The notes under the pieces are model-generated. The model saw nothing but the letters and a program-made list of their open reading frames with translations, was not told the DNA's origin and ran no database searches. Below, one piece after another: positions 12,219 to 22,531 of a DNA stretch of 64,000 bases. The stretch covers positions 1,178,001 to 1,242,000 of the forward strand of contig JAUEDM010000007.1 in assembly GCA_033439685.1 (NCBI GenBank), in the 5' to 3' direction. Origin of the DNA: Apodospora peruviana (Eukaryota > Ascomycota > Sordariomycetes > Sordariales > Lasiosphaeriaceae). Position 1 is the stretch's first letter, and each line of letters begins with the position of its first letter. A program made the position numbers and the translations under genes.

Positions 12219-12745
12219 TAACATCAAACCATGACAAACCAAAGCGTGGGCAGCGGGCCGCAGGCGGACATCTCGCGGCCTCCGAAGGACCAGACTCCAA
12301 GGAGGGCTCCATTCCCAAGTGCCTTTTTGGAGTGCTGAATCATGGTTTTTTGACAAGGACTAGTGCTACCACGAGCGGCAGGGTGGGGATGATCGACAGT
12401 CGTATTTCCCCAAGCTGTCAAACGATCGCCCCGACGGTAATCTGCCATTGGCCTTTAGACCTGAAGCTAATCGAGATACAACGGGCCTTATGCAGATGCG
12501 GGCTAGGGTACAACCGTGCGGGTGGGGATGGAAGCCTTTCTTCGGGTTTCCAGTTCACGATGATGGCAGGGAGGGCACTTTTGGGGATAGCGACACCGGA
12601 CCCGCACCAAGAAGGGTAAGATTGCGAGTGGCAGAATCGCTAGCCTTGGAAGGGCATGTCTGCGGTTTCGTTTCACGAACTTCAGGTTTTTTGTGGTTCC
12701 TTGGCCGTATTCGTACCCATATCAAAGAAAGATGTGCTACCAGTT

Positions 12746-12753
12746 TATATAAA
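12746..12753 (+). promoter_or_regulatory. TATA box of the FAD oxidase gene
   Basis: TATATAAA lies 126 nt upstream of the ATG at 12879, a normal distance for a fungal core promoter. Assigned by position and sequence only. Confidence 0.5.
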
Positions 12754-12878
12754 TAGCTGTGCAGGAGACATGGTCGTGATCATATCTTGAACTTGTGCTC
12801 TGTAGGTCAACTGGGTGTTGTTGTTTTGTTCCAGACTGCCGATTCCTTTCTCCCTGGGTTTCTCGTCAAGGGTCCGTC

Positions 12879-14788
12879 ATGGCTCGGTTTTTCCTCCTTC
12901 AAGCTCTGCTGGCTGCTCTGCCTTTGGTTTCTGCCACCATCAAGAAGAGTGATGCGACTGTAATATGCGAAGATATCGACAGCAAGATCTCTTCGGCCAG
13001 CGATGTCATCTTCCCAAGTAAGCTGGACTACCTCCATCTCATACAAGGCGTCTAGACATGCATAAGACTTACATCCTCAACAGTCCAGGCTTTGTCCTTC
13101 GCAAGCGCAACAAACCACTGGTATTTCTCGTCGAGCCAGACACCAGCATGCGTGCTCCAGGTCGGGTCCGTCGCCGACCTGTCGACCGCCATGAAAGTGA
13201 TTGGCGCTTCTCGGACCCCATTTGCCATCATGTCGGGCGGCCACGCCTCAAACCCGGGCTTCTCGAGCACAACAGGGGTGCATATCTCTCTCAGCCGCAT
13301 GGACCAGGTTGTGCTGTCGCCCGATAACAAGATTGCAGAGATCGGCGTTGGAAATGTTTGTTGATCCCCCTGAATGACTCGTTATCCGTCTTGGCGTTGC
13401 GGCACACCTCGTGAAGTCTGACTGACAGTCGTGTTTCGAAACAAATTAGCATTGGTCTGATGTCTTCAAGAAGCTTGAGGGAACGGGATACAATGTTGTC
13501 GGTGGAAGAACCCTCGGGCCTGGCGTGGGCGGGTTTACCCTCGGCGGTGGCTACTCATGGTCAGTCTTGATTTTTGCCATGTGTATTGTACGCAAATTGG
13601 TTACTAATAAAGTGTCGCTGTATCCAGGAAGACAAATCAGTTTGGTCTGACATGCGACACGGTCAAGAGCTTTAACCTCGTGCTTCCGGCAAGCCCACCA
13701 TTACTCAAGTTCCTTTTTTTTTTTTTTTCGTTTGGTTCTAACACGGCCTTTTTACTGTAGAATGGAACGTTCACAAAGGTCTCGGCGACACAGAATCCGG
13801 ATCTGTTCTTTGCCTTGAAGGGAGGCATGAACCGTTTCGGCGTGGTGACCTCGGTTGAGCTCTACACACATGAGCAGTCACCACAGGTCTACGTAAAAAA
13901 ACCCCCCCTTCTACCCTCTATTATATCTTACCTCTGGTCCAGTAGTAGCTAACATTGCCGACAGGGAGGCATCGCCATCTACCCCGGCTCGTCCGTCAAC
14001 GCCCTGATCAACGCCACGTCGCGGTTCTTCTACGAAAACACAGACCCGAGAGCGGCCGTCATCACCACTCTCGAGGCTGGCGTGGCGGGCACGACCGCTC
14101 TCGCCCTCTTCTTCTACGACGGCCCAGAGAAGCCGGCCAGCTTCAAGCTGTTTGACGGAATCACCCCCATCCTCAACAGCGCCCGGAAGCAGACCTTTTC
14201 CGATTTCGTCGCCGGGATCCCGGCACCCCTGAGCCAGCTCCGGAATCCCAGGGGTACCTTTATCACCTTGTCGACGTCGGAACTGACCCAGCGGTTCGTC
14301 GAGGCGGTGAAAGCCGAGACGGATGCCATCAGCGAAGTCATGGCCCTGCATAGCGGAACCGTCGCCAGCTACGACATCGAGCCGTTCACCCCCTACGGCC
14401 AATATGCCACTGACAGCGCCTACCCGCACGAGAGCTCGCCTCTTCCTGTAAGCAAACGCCTTGACCTCTGGTTTGCGAGCATCATGCAATGGTTTTAGAG
14501 ACTGACAAATCACCATAGTTGAACCTCTACTTTGCGTGGGTACTTGAGTCCGAGGACGAGTGGTGGCACAACAAAATGCGCGAGTCAATCGCTACTCTCC
14601 GGCAAGTTGCCATTGAGGAGGGCATCTACACCGACTCGACTCACTTTCCCTCGTACCCCAACTACGCCATCACGGGCACGCCGGCCGAGGAGCTGTATGG
14701 TCCTAGGAACGCGGCACGTCTCAGGGTGATCAGGGACAGGGTCGATCCGGACAGGATCATGGAGCTTGCTGGGGGATTTGAGATTTGA
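12879..14788 (+). CDS. Secreted FAD-linked oxidoreductase, berberine-bridge-enzyme-like
   Basis: Seven exons: 12879..13017, 13084..13355, 13450..13559, 13628..13688, 13761..13892, 13965..14447, 14519..14788; 488 aa. Residues 1-18 are a signal peptide. The FAD_binding_4 domain shows FAIMSGGHASNPGFSS, whose His is the usual covalent FAD attachment site, then GYNVVGGRTLGPGVGGFTLGGGYSW and NPDLFFALKGGMNRFGVVT. The C-terminal BBE motif reads YGPRNAARLRVIRDRVDPDRIM. These enzymes oxidise alcohols, sugars or secondary-metabolite intermediates and pass electrons to O2; the substrate is unknown. Intron 4 begins GCAAGC and is best read as a GC-AG intron, because it gives the conserved LVLPNGTFTKVSA junction. 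All other introns are GT-AG. A GGC microsatellite follows the stop at about 14855-14873. Confidence 0.88.
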
Positions 14789-14976
14789 GTTGTAATAATG
14801 TTTTTTTTTTTTTGTAAGTATCTGGGGTTGTTATCATAGGTAGGTAGGCAAGAGCGGCGGCGGCGGCGGCGGCGCTATATGGCGGATGTATGTTTGCTAG
14901 GGGTCGGGTCATGACTTTCATTAAGACAAATTGTTAATTAGCCCTTCCCGGCGCCAAAAATAATCAAAGGTTTGGA

Positions 14977-15765
14977 TCATCTCACCTCGCCGGCGGCGAA
15001 TACATGCTCTTTCAACCAAGCAACAGAATCGTCAATCCCATCGGGCGACTGGATCCAGTGGCCCCCTCGAGGGTATTCCCTCCACGTCACCGGCGCGCCG
15101 AAACGCTGCAGCGTATCTCTCGTTTGCCGGCCGATTTCAACTCTGACGAGAGGGTCGTTGGTACAGTGCTGTATCATCACCGGGGTGTTCCGCACCACTT
15201 GGTCATGTTCTGGAACGTCGTCCAACCCCAAGACGGCTCTCGTCTCGGCAAGCGTGCGTCCGGGAAAGGGGAACCTGCACGAAAAGCCCAACAAGCCGCC
15301 CAATCTGGTATGACCAGAAGGCAGGTTGAGATTGAGCAGCGTGTGGACAGCGGTGGCACCGCCCTGGCTGATCCCGGCTAGGATGAGGCGATCCCACCGT
15401 CCACCGAGGTGCCGGGCGACTTCCTGCTCGGCGATGGCGCGGATGCTGGCCACGCTCTTCTTGAGCCCCGGCTGCTGCAGCTCCTCGCGGTCGGCGAGGT
15501 TGCAAATGTCCCACGTGTCGAACCATTGCGAGATGCTCTCCACGGGCCATCGGGCCAAGACGCGAAGCTGGCTCGACGGAAAGACCCATCGCACCGAGGG
15601 CAAGTTGTCTTGCAGGGTGCGGCCGTGCGAGTCGGTCGAGTCGTTGATGGTCTCGGAGAAGTTGTCGGCAGTGTCGCCGCGCCCGTGCAAGAAGATGACT
15701 GTGTGCGTGTGCATCTGCCCGTCCCGCGGGTGTGTTATGCGGCAATGGAGCATTTGGGGTGACAT
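14977..15765 (-). CDS. Acyl-protein thioesterase-like / phospholipase-carboxylesterase family hydrolase
   Basis: Single exon, 262 aa from MSPQMLHCRI; the ORF is open further upstream but the extra 61 residues look like 5' leader. The alpha/beta-hydrolase (Abhydrolase_2) fold is shown by VIFLHGRGDTADNF (oxyanion region), the nucleophile elbow LAGISQGGATA (Ser133), HCTNDPLV (Asp204) and PRGGHWI (His236), giving a complete catalytic triad. The length is slightly above that of classic APT1. Family members remove fatty acyl groups from proteins or lysophospholipids; a cytosolic role is expected because no signal peptide is seen. The downstream FAD oxidase on the other strand is convergent, with under 200 nt between stops. 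Confidence 0.85.
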   Translation of the reverse strand: MSPQMLHCRITHPRDGQMHTHTVIFLHGRGDTADNFSETINDSTDSHGRTLQDNLPSVRWVFPSSQLRVLARWPVESISQWFDTWDICNLADREELQQPGLKKSVASIRAIAEQEVARHLGGRWDRLILAGISQGGATAVHTLLNLNLPSGHTRLGGLLGFSCRFPFPGRTLAETRAVLGLDDVPEHDQVVRNTPVMIQHCTNDPLVRVEIGRQTRDTLQRFGAPVTWREYPRGGHWIQSPDGIDDSVAWLKEHVFAAGEVR

Positions 15766-16089
15766 GGTTGATGAGGATGTGGATGAAAGGTGAGAAAGTT
15801 GAACGAGTGTAATGGGAATCGTCTCGCTCTGTTGGTCCAAGCAAGAGTCATGCCGGACGGTGGGGAACATCCGAGTTGAAACCAACCAATGAACTGACGG
15901 AACGGAACCAACCACTACGGTGGATGGCTGCCTGGAAGTATTGTACACGACAGTCTTGTGTCTACCTACCTAGCTACCTACCTAGCTACCTACCTAGCTA
16001 TTCGGAGACCTAGGATACAGGAAGCCTAAACGACGACTACTGGAAGAAAGGTAAACTGAAAAAGGCCCCGGTGAGACGTTGTTGCCTTC
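15766..16089. other. Short intergenic region with a CTAC/CTAG microsatellite
   Basis: It contains the promoter of the thioesterase-like gene and a tandem ACCTACCTAGCT-type repeat at about 15962-16000. Nothing else was recognised. Confidence 0.6.
15962..16000. repeat. ACCTACCTAGCT-type microsatellite
   Basis: About three copies of a 12-nt unit made of CTAC and CTAG tetranucleotides, seen directly. Confidence 0.75.
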
Positions 16090-17215
16090 TCAGCCCTCAA
16101 GGTATGGGTTCGTGATGTTTTCAAAGATGCTATCCTCCAAAGACGTCCATCCATTCCTGTTTGGTTTGTCGGACCACTTCTTCAGAAGCTCGATAACTTC
16201 TGTTTGGTCGAGTGATACCTTCAGGTACTGCGGATCAGGGTAGTCATCCACAAACTTCTTGTGCGGGCAAAGCTTGCGCAGTATAGCGAGTATGTCATTC
16301 CAATGAGCACCGTGCCCCCAAGATTGGATTCGTGCGTTCTTGACCTCGGGATCCAGGACGGCTGCCACGTGAATCAATGCCACATCTTTTACGTCCCCGT
16401 AAAATGCTATTTTGGAAGAAGTCAGATCGCGGGTCCGCTGCAGGCTGCACTGTGGGGAGGTAGCAGGAAGGGGAGCAGTCCTTACAAGCTGGCATTGGGT
16501 CCATTGCTGCTTTGTTGCCCCTGTAGGCGTGGACCACCCAATTGGCCGGCCCTTCAATATGTTTCTCGCTGAGAGGCTCTCCGATGATCCCCGCGGGAGA
16601 CACGACATTGACTTTGAAGTGGAGGTTATTGTCCTCGACAAACTTCCAGACCTCCTTCTCGGCGGCTACCTTACTGGCAGGGTAGTTGGCCATGGCATGA
16701 GACAGGCCATATGGAGGTGCCGCCCACGCGGCTTCAAGCACAGCATCATTCCAAGAGTCTCGCCCGATGATGCCATTGTCGATACCACAGACAAGCGGCG
16801 AGGCGGCAGTGGCGCTGCTGGTAAACACCACCACCTTAACCGAGTGCTCTCGGACGGCCGCGTTCATAATCGACCGGACACCGGCTACCATTGGGGTGAC
16901 GACGTCGTTTGGATCGGGCACAATGTTCGTAACGTAGGCAGTGTGGATGATAGCAGCAACGTCTTTGACTGCTTCGTCGTAGGCGCCATCAGTGCCTAGT
17001 GGAGGGACGGAGACAAGCTCGATGGCCCCAATGTCTGCATACGGCTGGAAGCGACCCCTCAAGAGCCACGAGGATTGAGTTGGTTCACGAACCGCACCTC
17101 GAACCTTGAAACCCCTTTCCAGGAACTGGAAGGAAATGTGGGATGCGAGGAAGCCGCTAGCACCGGTCACTAGGATCCAGGAGCCGGCAGGGATAGATGT
17201 GGTCAAGGAAGACAT
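16090..17215 (-). CDS. NAD(P)-dependent epimerase/ketoreductase (extended SDR, dihydroflavonol-reductase-like)
   Basis: Two exons, complement(16090..16406, 16486..17215), 348 aa; the 79-nt intron is GTAAGG...AATAG and rebuilds MPASFYGDVKDVALIHV. The start MSSLTTSIPAGSW is preferred over an upstream in-frame ATG because a TATA box lies just over 100 nt away and the family begins close to the nucleotide-binding motif. Seen motifs: VTGASGFLASHI (Rossmann TGxxGxxA), FTSSATAA (catalytic Ser region) and the active-site YPASKVAAEKE (Tyr178, Lys182). The late DVALIHVAA block is typical of yeast Gre2-like methylglyoxal/aldehyde reductases and fungal ketoreductases. It probably reduces a carbonyl with NADPH. 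It is head-to-head with the transcription-factor-like gene at 17735. Confidence 0.85.
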
Positions 17216-17734
17216 GGTACTGGAGGAGGAACTGATGTTTGGGGCAGTTTGATGGACGGGAAGTGGAGAGTAGAGCACCGAGAGAAGATTGCAGCTGTTC
17301 CAAAGCCTCGAAGGAGGTCCTTATATAGGTATACTGTCTGGCGAGTCCTTGAACACTGGCAGTTCATGATGGTTTCGTCATGGCCATCTGGACTATATGT
17401 AGCCTCATCGCAATCAAGATATCCTTAGTCTTGGCAGGAACCGACGTCTGACAAATCTCGCCAGGTTTTTTTTTTTTTTTTTTTTTTTTTACCTCGTGAG
17501 AAGGGTGGCACTCAGTTCATGATGGCTCCCAGTCGATATGGCCAAGATCTAATGATGTCTTTGCTGCATCCCGATCGGGTAATCCTTAGTCTTGGCAGAC
17601 CCCGCGATGTCTGACAAATACACTTGGGGAGTCCGAACGTTTTCTTTTTCGCTTCCACTTCCCCCGTAACGCAGTATCGCCTCACTAACACCGAGTGACT
17701 GCCGTATTGACCTCTCCTCCATCGAGCTTCGAAC
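17216..17734. promoter_or_regulatory. Bidirectional promoter region with a diverged direct duplication
   Basis: The 519-bp region separates the leftward reductase and the rightward transcription-factor-like gene. Two copies of one segment lie in direct orientation: about 17360-17457 and 17513-17620. Both begin CAGTTCATGATGG and end with ATCCTTAGTCTTGGCAG, a short variable part and TCTGACAAAT. A run of about 28 T (17467-17490) lies between the copies. A TATA box (CCTATATAAGG read leftward, about 17320-17330) serves the reductase. The duplication could carry binding sites shared by both genes; that is inferred. Confidence 0.6.
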
Positions 17735-18680
17735 ATGGCCCGCCAGTTCCAGTTTGTTACCGTCTCAAATCCCACCGAGGCGCCTTCCGCCAATTCCAAA
17801 AAGTTGGCCTTTTCACACGCCTTTCGCCAGGCACACGCCCAGAGAAGACGCGAGCGAACGGAGAAATACAGAAAGGAGGTAGCCAGTGTCGCGGTTAACA
17901 AGGTTCTCACTGCGTCCGACGAAGCTGTCTCCATCCCTCCGATCCAAGCACTCGGCAGTCGCAAAGACCCGTTCTCATCCTTGGCAAGACCGCTCTCTCC
18001 GGTTGAATATTTCCTGTTGAATCACTGTATGTCCTCCTCCTCAATGAACTAACACAACAACCTTTTCCTTTCGATCCTTTGCTGATATGGTTCTGGTGCA
18101 CAGATGCTCACGTGATTGTGCCATTTACTATCGGCCACTGCGGCCTATTCGACCATCCGGGAGACCACAAGACGCAGCTGCTGCAAGAATGGGTTGGTCT
18201 TGCCATTACAGATGACGCGCTCATGATCGCCGCTATTCTCCTGAGTACATGCCGCTACATTCTGCAGTTCCAGCCAGGCAACCTCGGCATCGCAAAATTG
18301 GCTCTGCAGTATAAGCAGATATGCCTTCAGACGCTACGGCAAGAAATGAGCAACATTTCTGCCCCTGTCAGCATCATGACGGTTGCTAAAGCACTTGCCC
18401 TTGCGGTGGACGAGGTAATGTCATTCAGGAGTCTATGGCACGGGCCCGAAACAGACGGCTGATTATTAGTTTTGCAAATCCACAGGCTACGGCGGGTGAG
18501 CACGATATTGCTCGGAAGCATCTGAGAGGAGTACTTGCCATGGTCGATTCCAGCGGTGGTGCACGGAAGCTCGGCTTGACAGGTCTTTTAGAACGGATGT
18601 ACCGGAGGTTTATGGTTGTATTCAAGTTTGAGGACCCAGAGACATACCGCTTATGTAGCAAGACACTAACGGAAGGATGA
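17735..18680 (+). CDS. Short fungal transcription-factor-domain-like protein
   Basis: Three exons, 17735..18026, 18104..18414, 18486..18680; 265 aa; both introns are GT-AG and keep the frame. The N-terminus QFQFVTVSNPTE followed by a basic helix (HAFRQAHAQRRRERTEKYRKE) and PLSPVEYFLLNHYAHVIVPF is typical of a large Pezizomycotina family annotated as fungal-specific transcription factors that lack the Zn2Cys6 cluster. The middle part (WVGLAITDDALMIAAILLSTCRY) and EHDIARKHLRGVLAMVD match the family's helical region. Most members are around 400-600 aa, so this one is short at the C-terminus and may be truncated. Its head-to-head neighbour is a reductase, which suggests but does not show a regulatory link. 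Confidence 0.65.
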
Positions 18681-19205
18681 GATGCGACTTAAATAAGGTT
18701 GGGCTCAACCGTGGACCTGTATTCTTCCTCATCTGGATTTGCCATATCGCTCAGGCGGGCATCGCGCGGAATCATGCTCGGTGCAGCTCAGTACTACATG
18801 TATGCGGATTAGCCTTTGCAGAAAGTATCATTCTGAATCTCACCTTCCAGGGTCACCGTATCTTGACCACGTGGACTCACGAGTCGTCAAGGATGGCTGT
18901 TCTGTGCTAATATATCGCTATCTCAGGTACGTATAACTCGAACGACTGTGGTGCTTGACTGCACATGCCTGATCCGTCCAGAAAGATCCCAAAAAAAAAT
19001 GAGGCCACCAAGAAACTAGGAACCAGTGCGTCTCCGGTTGAGCAGGACTTGTTCTTGTTGCGCCAGTTACACCTCTGAGTGTCTCTCTCACCTCCTTCGC
19101 ATCTCACCCGACTCCTGCCTCATATCTCCCTAGGCAGAGTCTCGTACTAGTTGCCGACGCCGAGACAAATAGGGACCAGGGCGCTTACACACCCGTCGTA
19201 TTCAG
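18681..19205. other. Intergenic, no gene recognised
   Basis: Short ORFs only. A possible lost C-terminus of the preceding gene was looked for and not found. Confidence 0.5.
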
Positions 19206-19604
19206 TCAGAGAGGACAGTCTCGTTTGAGCCTGTAAAACTCTTCCGTGGTGGGATCATAATGTTTTTCTGCAGCCCTCCCAAGTCTTTGTGTAGTCCCAC
19301 CAGCCCTGCTCCTCCGTAAAGTTCCGCCGATTGCGGTACAGTTCCATCTTGGACCTGATTTCCCCCTTCAGGGTCTGACAGTACTGCCTGGCATCATTCT
19401 TAGTGCTCTGTTGCGAATGAGTTGGTACCGCTCATCGACCATCTCAAGCTTTCTATACTGGTTGTTCGGCTTTCGGTCCAGCAACGAAACCGGACTAACC
19501 CTCTCCCTGATCGCGCGTCTGATCGGTCCAACGATGATAATTTGGAAAGTCGGCTCTGACACGGTGTTGGAGATATACGTGGATCTTGACCTCGATGGTC
19601 TCAA
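19206..19604 (-). pseudogene. Decayed gene fragment of unknown family
   Basis: Leftward reading gives coding-like protein in three successive frames: TFQIIIVGPIRRAIRERVS and KLEMVDERYQLIRN in the first, then ARQYCQTLKGEIRSKMELY, RNRRNFTEEQGWWDYTKTWEG in the second, then EKHYDPTTEEFYRLKRDCPL before a stop at 19206-19208 in the third. Continuity of sense across the two shifts suggests the 3' end of a real gene with single-base indels near 19390-19400 and 19270-19280. I do not recognise the family. No intact 5' part was found. It sits beside the RIP-like repeats at 19.97-20.39 kb, in keeping with a decaying stretch. Confidence 0.5.
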
Positions 19605-19673
19605 TGGTGGCGGGTTTTCAGATTCTTCAGGAAATTTGCCCTGGCAACGCGCTTGTCATCAAGTTCCGTGTTC

Positions 19674-19810
19674 ATGGTTGCGGATGGTTGTGATGGCAAG
19701 GCCTCCTTAGGGTCTTTTGGTCTTCAGGGCTGTGGATGCTGGTGGTGGCAAGGCCAGTCTTAGTGGTTGGGCGTTGATGGTTGCGGATGGTTGTAATGGC
19801 AAGGCCTCTT
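19674..19810. repeat. Spaced direct repeat
   Basis: The segment ATGGTTGCGGATGGTTGT followed by RATGGCAAGGCCTC occurs at 19674-19705 and again at about 19777-19808, with a shorter GGTGGCAAGGCC copy between them near 19743-19754. Confidence 0.7.
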
Positions 19811-19967
19811 TGGGTGCTCTGGTGTTTGTGGTTGTGTGTTCTTCATTGGCATAATGGTGTCCCTCTGACTCGGAGTCCTATGGCGGTGGGTTGGTGGGTT
19901 GGTTGGTTGCTTGAGAAGGTGGGAAAATCATGTCTCGTTCCATGGGAGGTATCGATGCTATATATAA

Positions 19968-20390
19968 GCAAGGTAATTCTCAGGTGAGCACTATGGAAGC
20001 AGGGGGAGGGGGTGACTCAAGGGACGCTGCTCCCATCGACCTTGGTCACAGCACATCTCAGCAGGCCGCTTTGGGCCGCCCTTGCGGTCTGGACATGATT
20101 TCAAAAATACCTTTAGTTTTTCCTCCGTAACCCGATCTTTATTGGACTAAGACGCATATTTTTAATCTTAATAACATAACTATGGGTAAACAAGGTATTT
20201 AACCTTAGATAGCTGCTCAAAAAGAAGGGGGATAACTTTGGGACGCCACCCCTATTAACCTTAGAACACTTACAGACTTTGGTAATAACATATCTCAATA
20301 GACCGCCTTACGGTTTAGACAGCATTTTGAAAATACCTTTAGGTTTTGCTACGTAACCTGATATTTACAAGACTAAAACGTATATTTATC
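19968..20390. repeat. Diverged tandem duplication with transition bias (RIP-like)
   Basis: Copy one (about 19968-20152) and copy two (about 20190-20390) align over most of their length: TCACAGCACATCTCAGCAGG against TAATAACATATCTCAATAGA, and CCTTGCGGTCTGGAC against CCTTACGGTTTAGAC. Most differences in copy two are C-to-T or G-to-A. That pattern is what RIP leaves in duplicated DNA. The parent element is not recognised. Confidence 0.6.
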
Positions 20391-20925
20391 CTGTATTTCT
20401 AATGCAACCTTTTAAGTAGGCATAGGAAATTCCTACTAAGTTATATAACAGATAGAATAAGCAGTCTTCCAATTCTATTCAAAGCCCTCGTCGAAGAAAA
20501 GGGATCGACCTTAATAGGTGCGTCGCCATTGAAGTTCATTTCGAAACAGACTAAAAAGGCCGGGACCAGCAGGGCGCCGCCGGGGGGCTGCTGGGCATCT
20601 AGTTCTGGATCTATTCTAGTGAGATGACATTACCTAAGGTACCTATCTCTTCCAGCCCACCTTTTAAGTTCCAGTACCTACTTTCACGGCGGACAAGGGA
20701 GGCTTGAAGGCAAGCACAACTTTACCTTTTTTGATCTGTCGTACTTTCTCCTAAGTCCCAAATCACCCATGCCATCGACCAAATTTAAACATTTCGGATT
20801 CTTCTTTCCTCAAAAATTAGAAACCATTCAATCTCCTTCCTTCCCCCTATGGTCACTTGGCTTCCGTCTGTTATCCAACCCCCCCCCCCCGGTGAAAAAT
20901 AAAGCTGGCAAAAGAATTCATGATG

Positions 20926-22531
20926 TCACATCCCCCATCCCATAATCGCCCTCTCAAAGATCTGCACAAACTTCCAGACATCCTCGAACCCACAATACAT
21001 TGGTACAGGCGCTATCCGTATCACGTCCGGCTTTCGCACATCGCACACAACACCGTTCTCCGCCAATGACGCACTCACCGAATCTAACAACCCAGGCCTC
21101 AACATGACACTCAGCTGCGATCCTCTCTCAAGCGGATTCCTAGGCGTGATAATTTGGAACAAAGCCTGCCGTCTTTCTTTACCCTCCTCCGTCGGCAGTC
21201 GTCGAAGCAACCCGTCCAGCAGATGCTCCGTATACGCCGTCAGAACCAGCGCCTTGGATCTCAACGCCGCCATGCTGGTCATGCCGAAAACCGACAACGC
21301 CGCCGACAGCGAAGCAAGATCCACACCAGACGGGTTGGACACCTGAAACCCAGCAGCGCCGGGCGTCGGCTGAAACTCCTTCTGCATGTTGAACCGCACG
21401 CTCTTGTCGCATCCGTACCACCCTGAAAGACGTGGGCGGAAAACTGGTGACATGTCATTGAACTCAACCGTGCCATGCCGTTCGTGAACAAATGCACCGG
21501 CGATCGAGCCTGGTCCGGCGTTGAGGTACTTGTAGGTGCACCAGACGGCAAAATCGACGTTCCAGTCGTGGAGACAAAGCTCGACGTTGCCGACGGCGTG
21601 GGCGAGGTCCCAGCCGACCACGATGCTGCGGCCTTGCGCGTGGCGCGTGATGCGTGGGATGTCGAACAGCTGCCCGGTGTAGTACTGGATGCCGGGCAGG
21701 AGCAGAAGCGCCGTCTCGTCGGCATGTTGGTCGATGATGGACAGGATGCGGTCTGTGGAGATGTAAAATCCTTCCTGGGGAGAGTCCGGTTGGATCTCGA
21801 TCATGGAAGTGGATGGGTCGAAGCCGTGCCAGGTGATCTGTGATTGGATTGCATGCTGGAAAACGGTGTCAGGAAAGGCGACTAAAATTGGATGGAATGA
21901 ACTTACCAAGTCACTAGGAAAGGGCTTCCACTCGAGCATGATCTTGTGTTTCTTTTCTGTCGGGCGGTAGAAGCTGGCCATCATCAAGTGGAGGTTTGCG
22001 GTCAGACCGTTCATGATCACGACCTCTGCAGGGCTAGAGGCGCCGACGATTGGGACGGACTTTCGTGCGCAATCCTCGGCCATGTCCTGCCAGCTGACCA
22101 GAGGCGAGTTCTCCAGGGCTGTGAAGTGGCCATTCACACCGAGCGATGCCCAGGTCTCGAGATGCGCTGCGATGTACTGTTTCACTGCCTTGGGCTGGGC
22201 ACCGAGGGAGTTGCCCACCAGGTAAATCGATGGGACATCCTCGTCACGAGCAGTTTCTGGCGTTTTCTTTGACCCTATATCAAGAAATTAGCCTCGATGC
22301 ATTGACTTGGGAACGTAAGAGGCAAAGACATTTGCTACCTGGAATGATGCCATTGAGGGTCTTTTGCTTCAGCGAACCAATACTAGGGATGATGAACTGG
22401 TCCCGGAGTGGCCGCAGGCTATCCTGAGCATCCACTGTTTTTGCGTAACTGAGAGTATTTGCATCAGGGGGAAACGCAGGGGCTTGGCCAGCCCGCGGCA
22501 TCTCGACTTCCGAGTTAAAGTCTATCGTCAT
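20926..22531 (-). CDS. Kynureninase
   Basis: Three exons, complement(20926..21855, 21907..22274, 22339..22531), 496 aa. Intron 1 is GTAGCA...ATATAG and restores NGIIPGSKKTPE; intron 2 is 51 nt (GTAAGT...TTCCAG), a multiple of three without a stop, so a naive ORF wrongly includes 17 extra residues. Motifs: PSIYLVGNSLGAQPKA, GHFTALENSPLVSW, EVVIMNGLTANLHLM, WDLAHAVGN (PLP-binding Asp) and TYKYLNAGPGSIAGAFVH, where the Lys binds pyridoxal phosphate. It cleaves kynurenine or 3-hydroxykynurenine to anthranilate or 3-hydroxyanthranilate plus alanine, in the cytosol. It is head-to-head with an indoleamine 2,3-dioxygenase gene. Fungi can carry more than one copy (Bna5 type), so whether this is the housekeeping copy cannot be told here. 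Confidence 0.93.

Larger units (their letters stand above)
11884..12878. other. Intergenic region with a long G homopolymer
   Basis: It contains G-rich DNA around 12179-12218 (separate entry) and the promoter of the FAD oxidase. ORFs crossing the G run encode glycine or proline homopolymers and are discounted. Confidence 0.5.
19605..20925. other. Repeat-rich gene-free stretch
   Basis: It contains short direct repeats at 19674-19810, a diverged tandem duplication with RIP-like differences at about 19968-20390, and AT-rich DNA up to the kynureninase stop. No gene was recognised. Confidence 0.55.

Noticed and set aside
12155..12619. ORF crossing the G run
   Set aside because: It depends on a homopolymer of uncertain length and encodes polyglycine.
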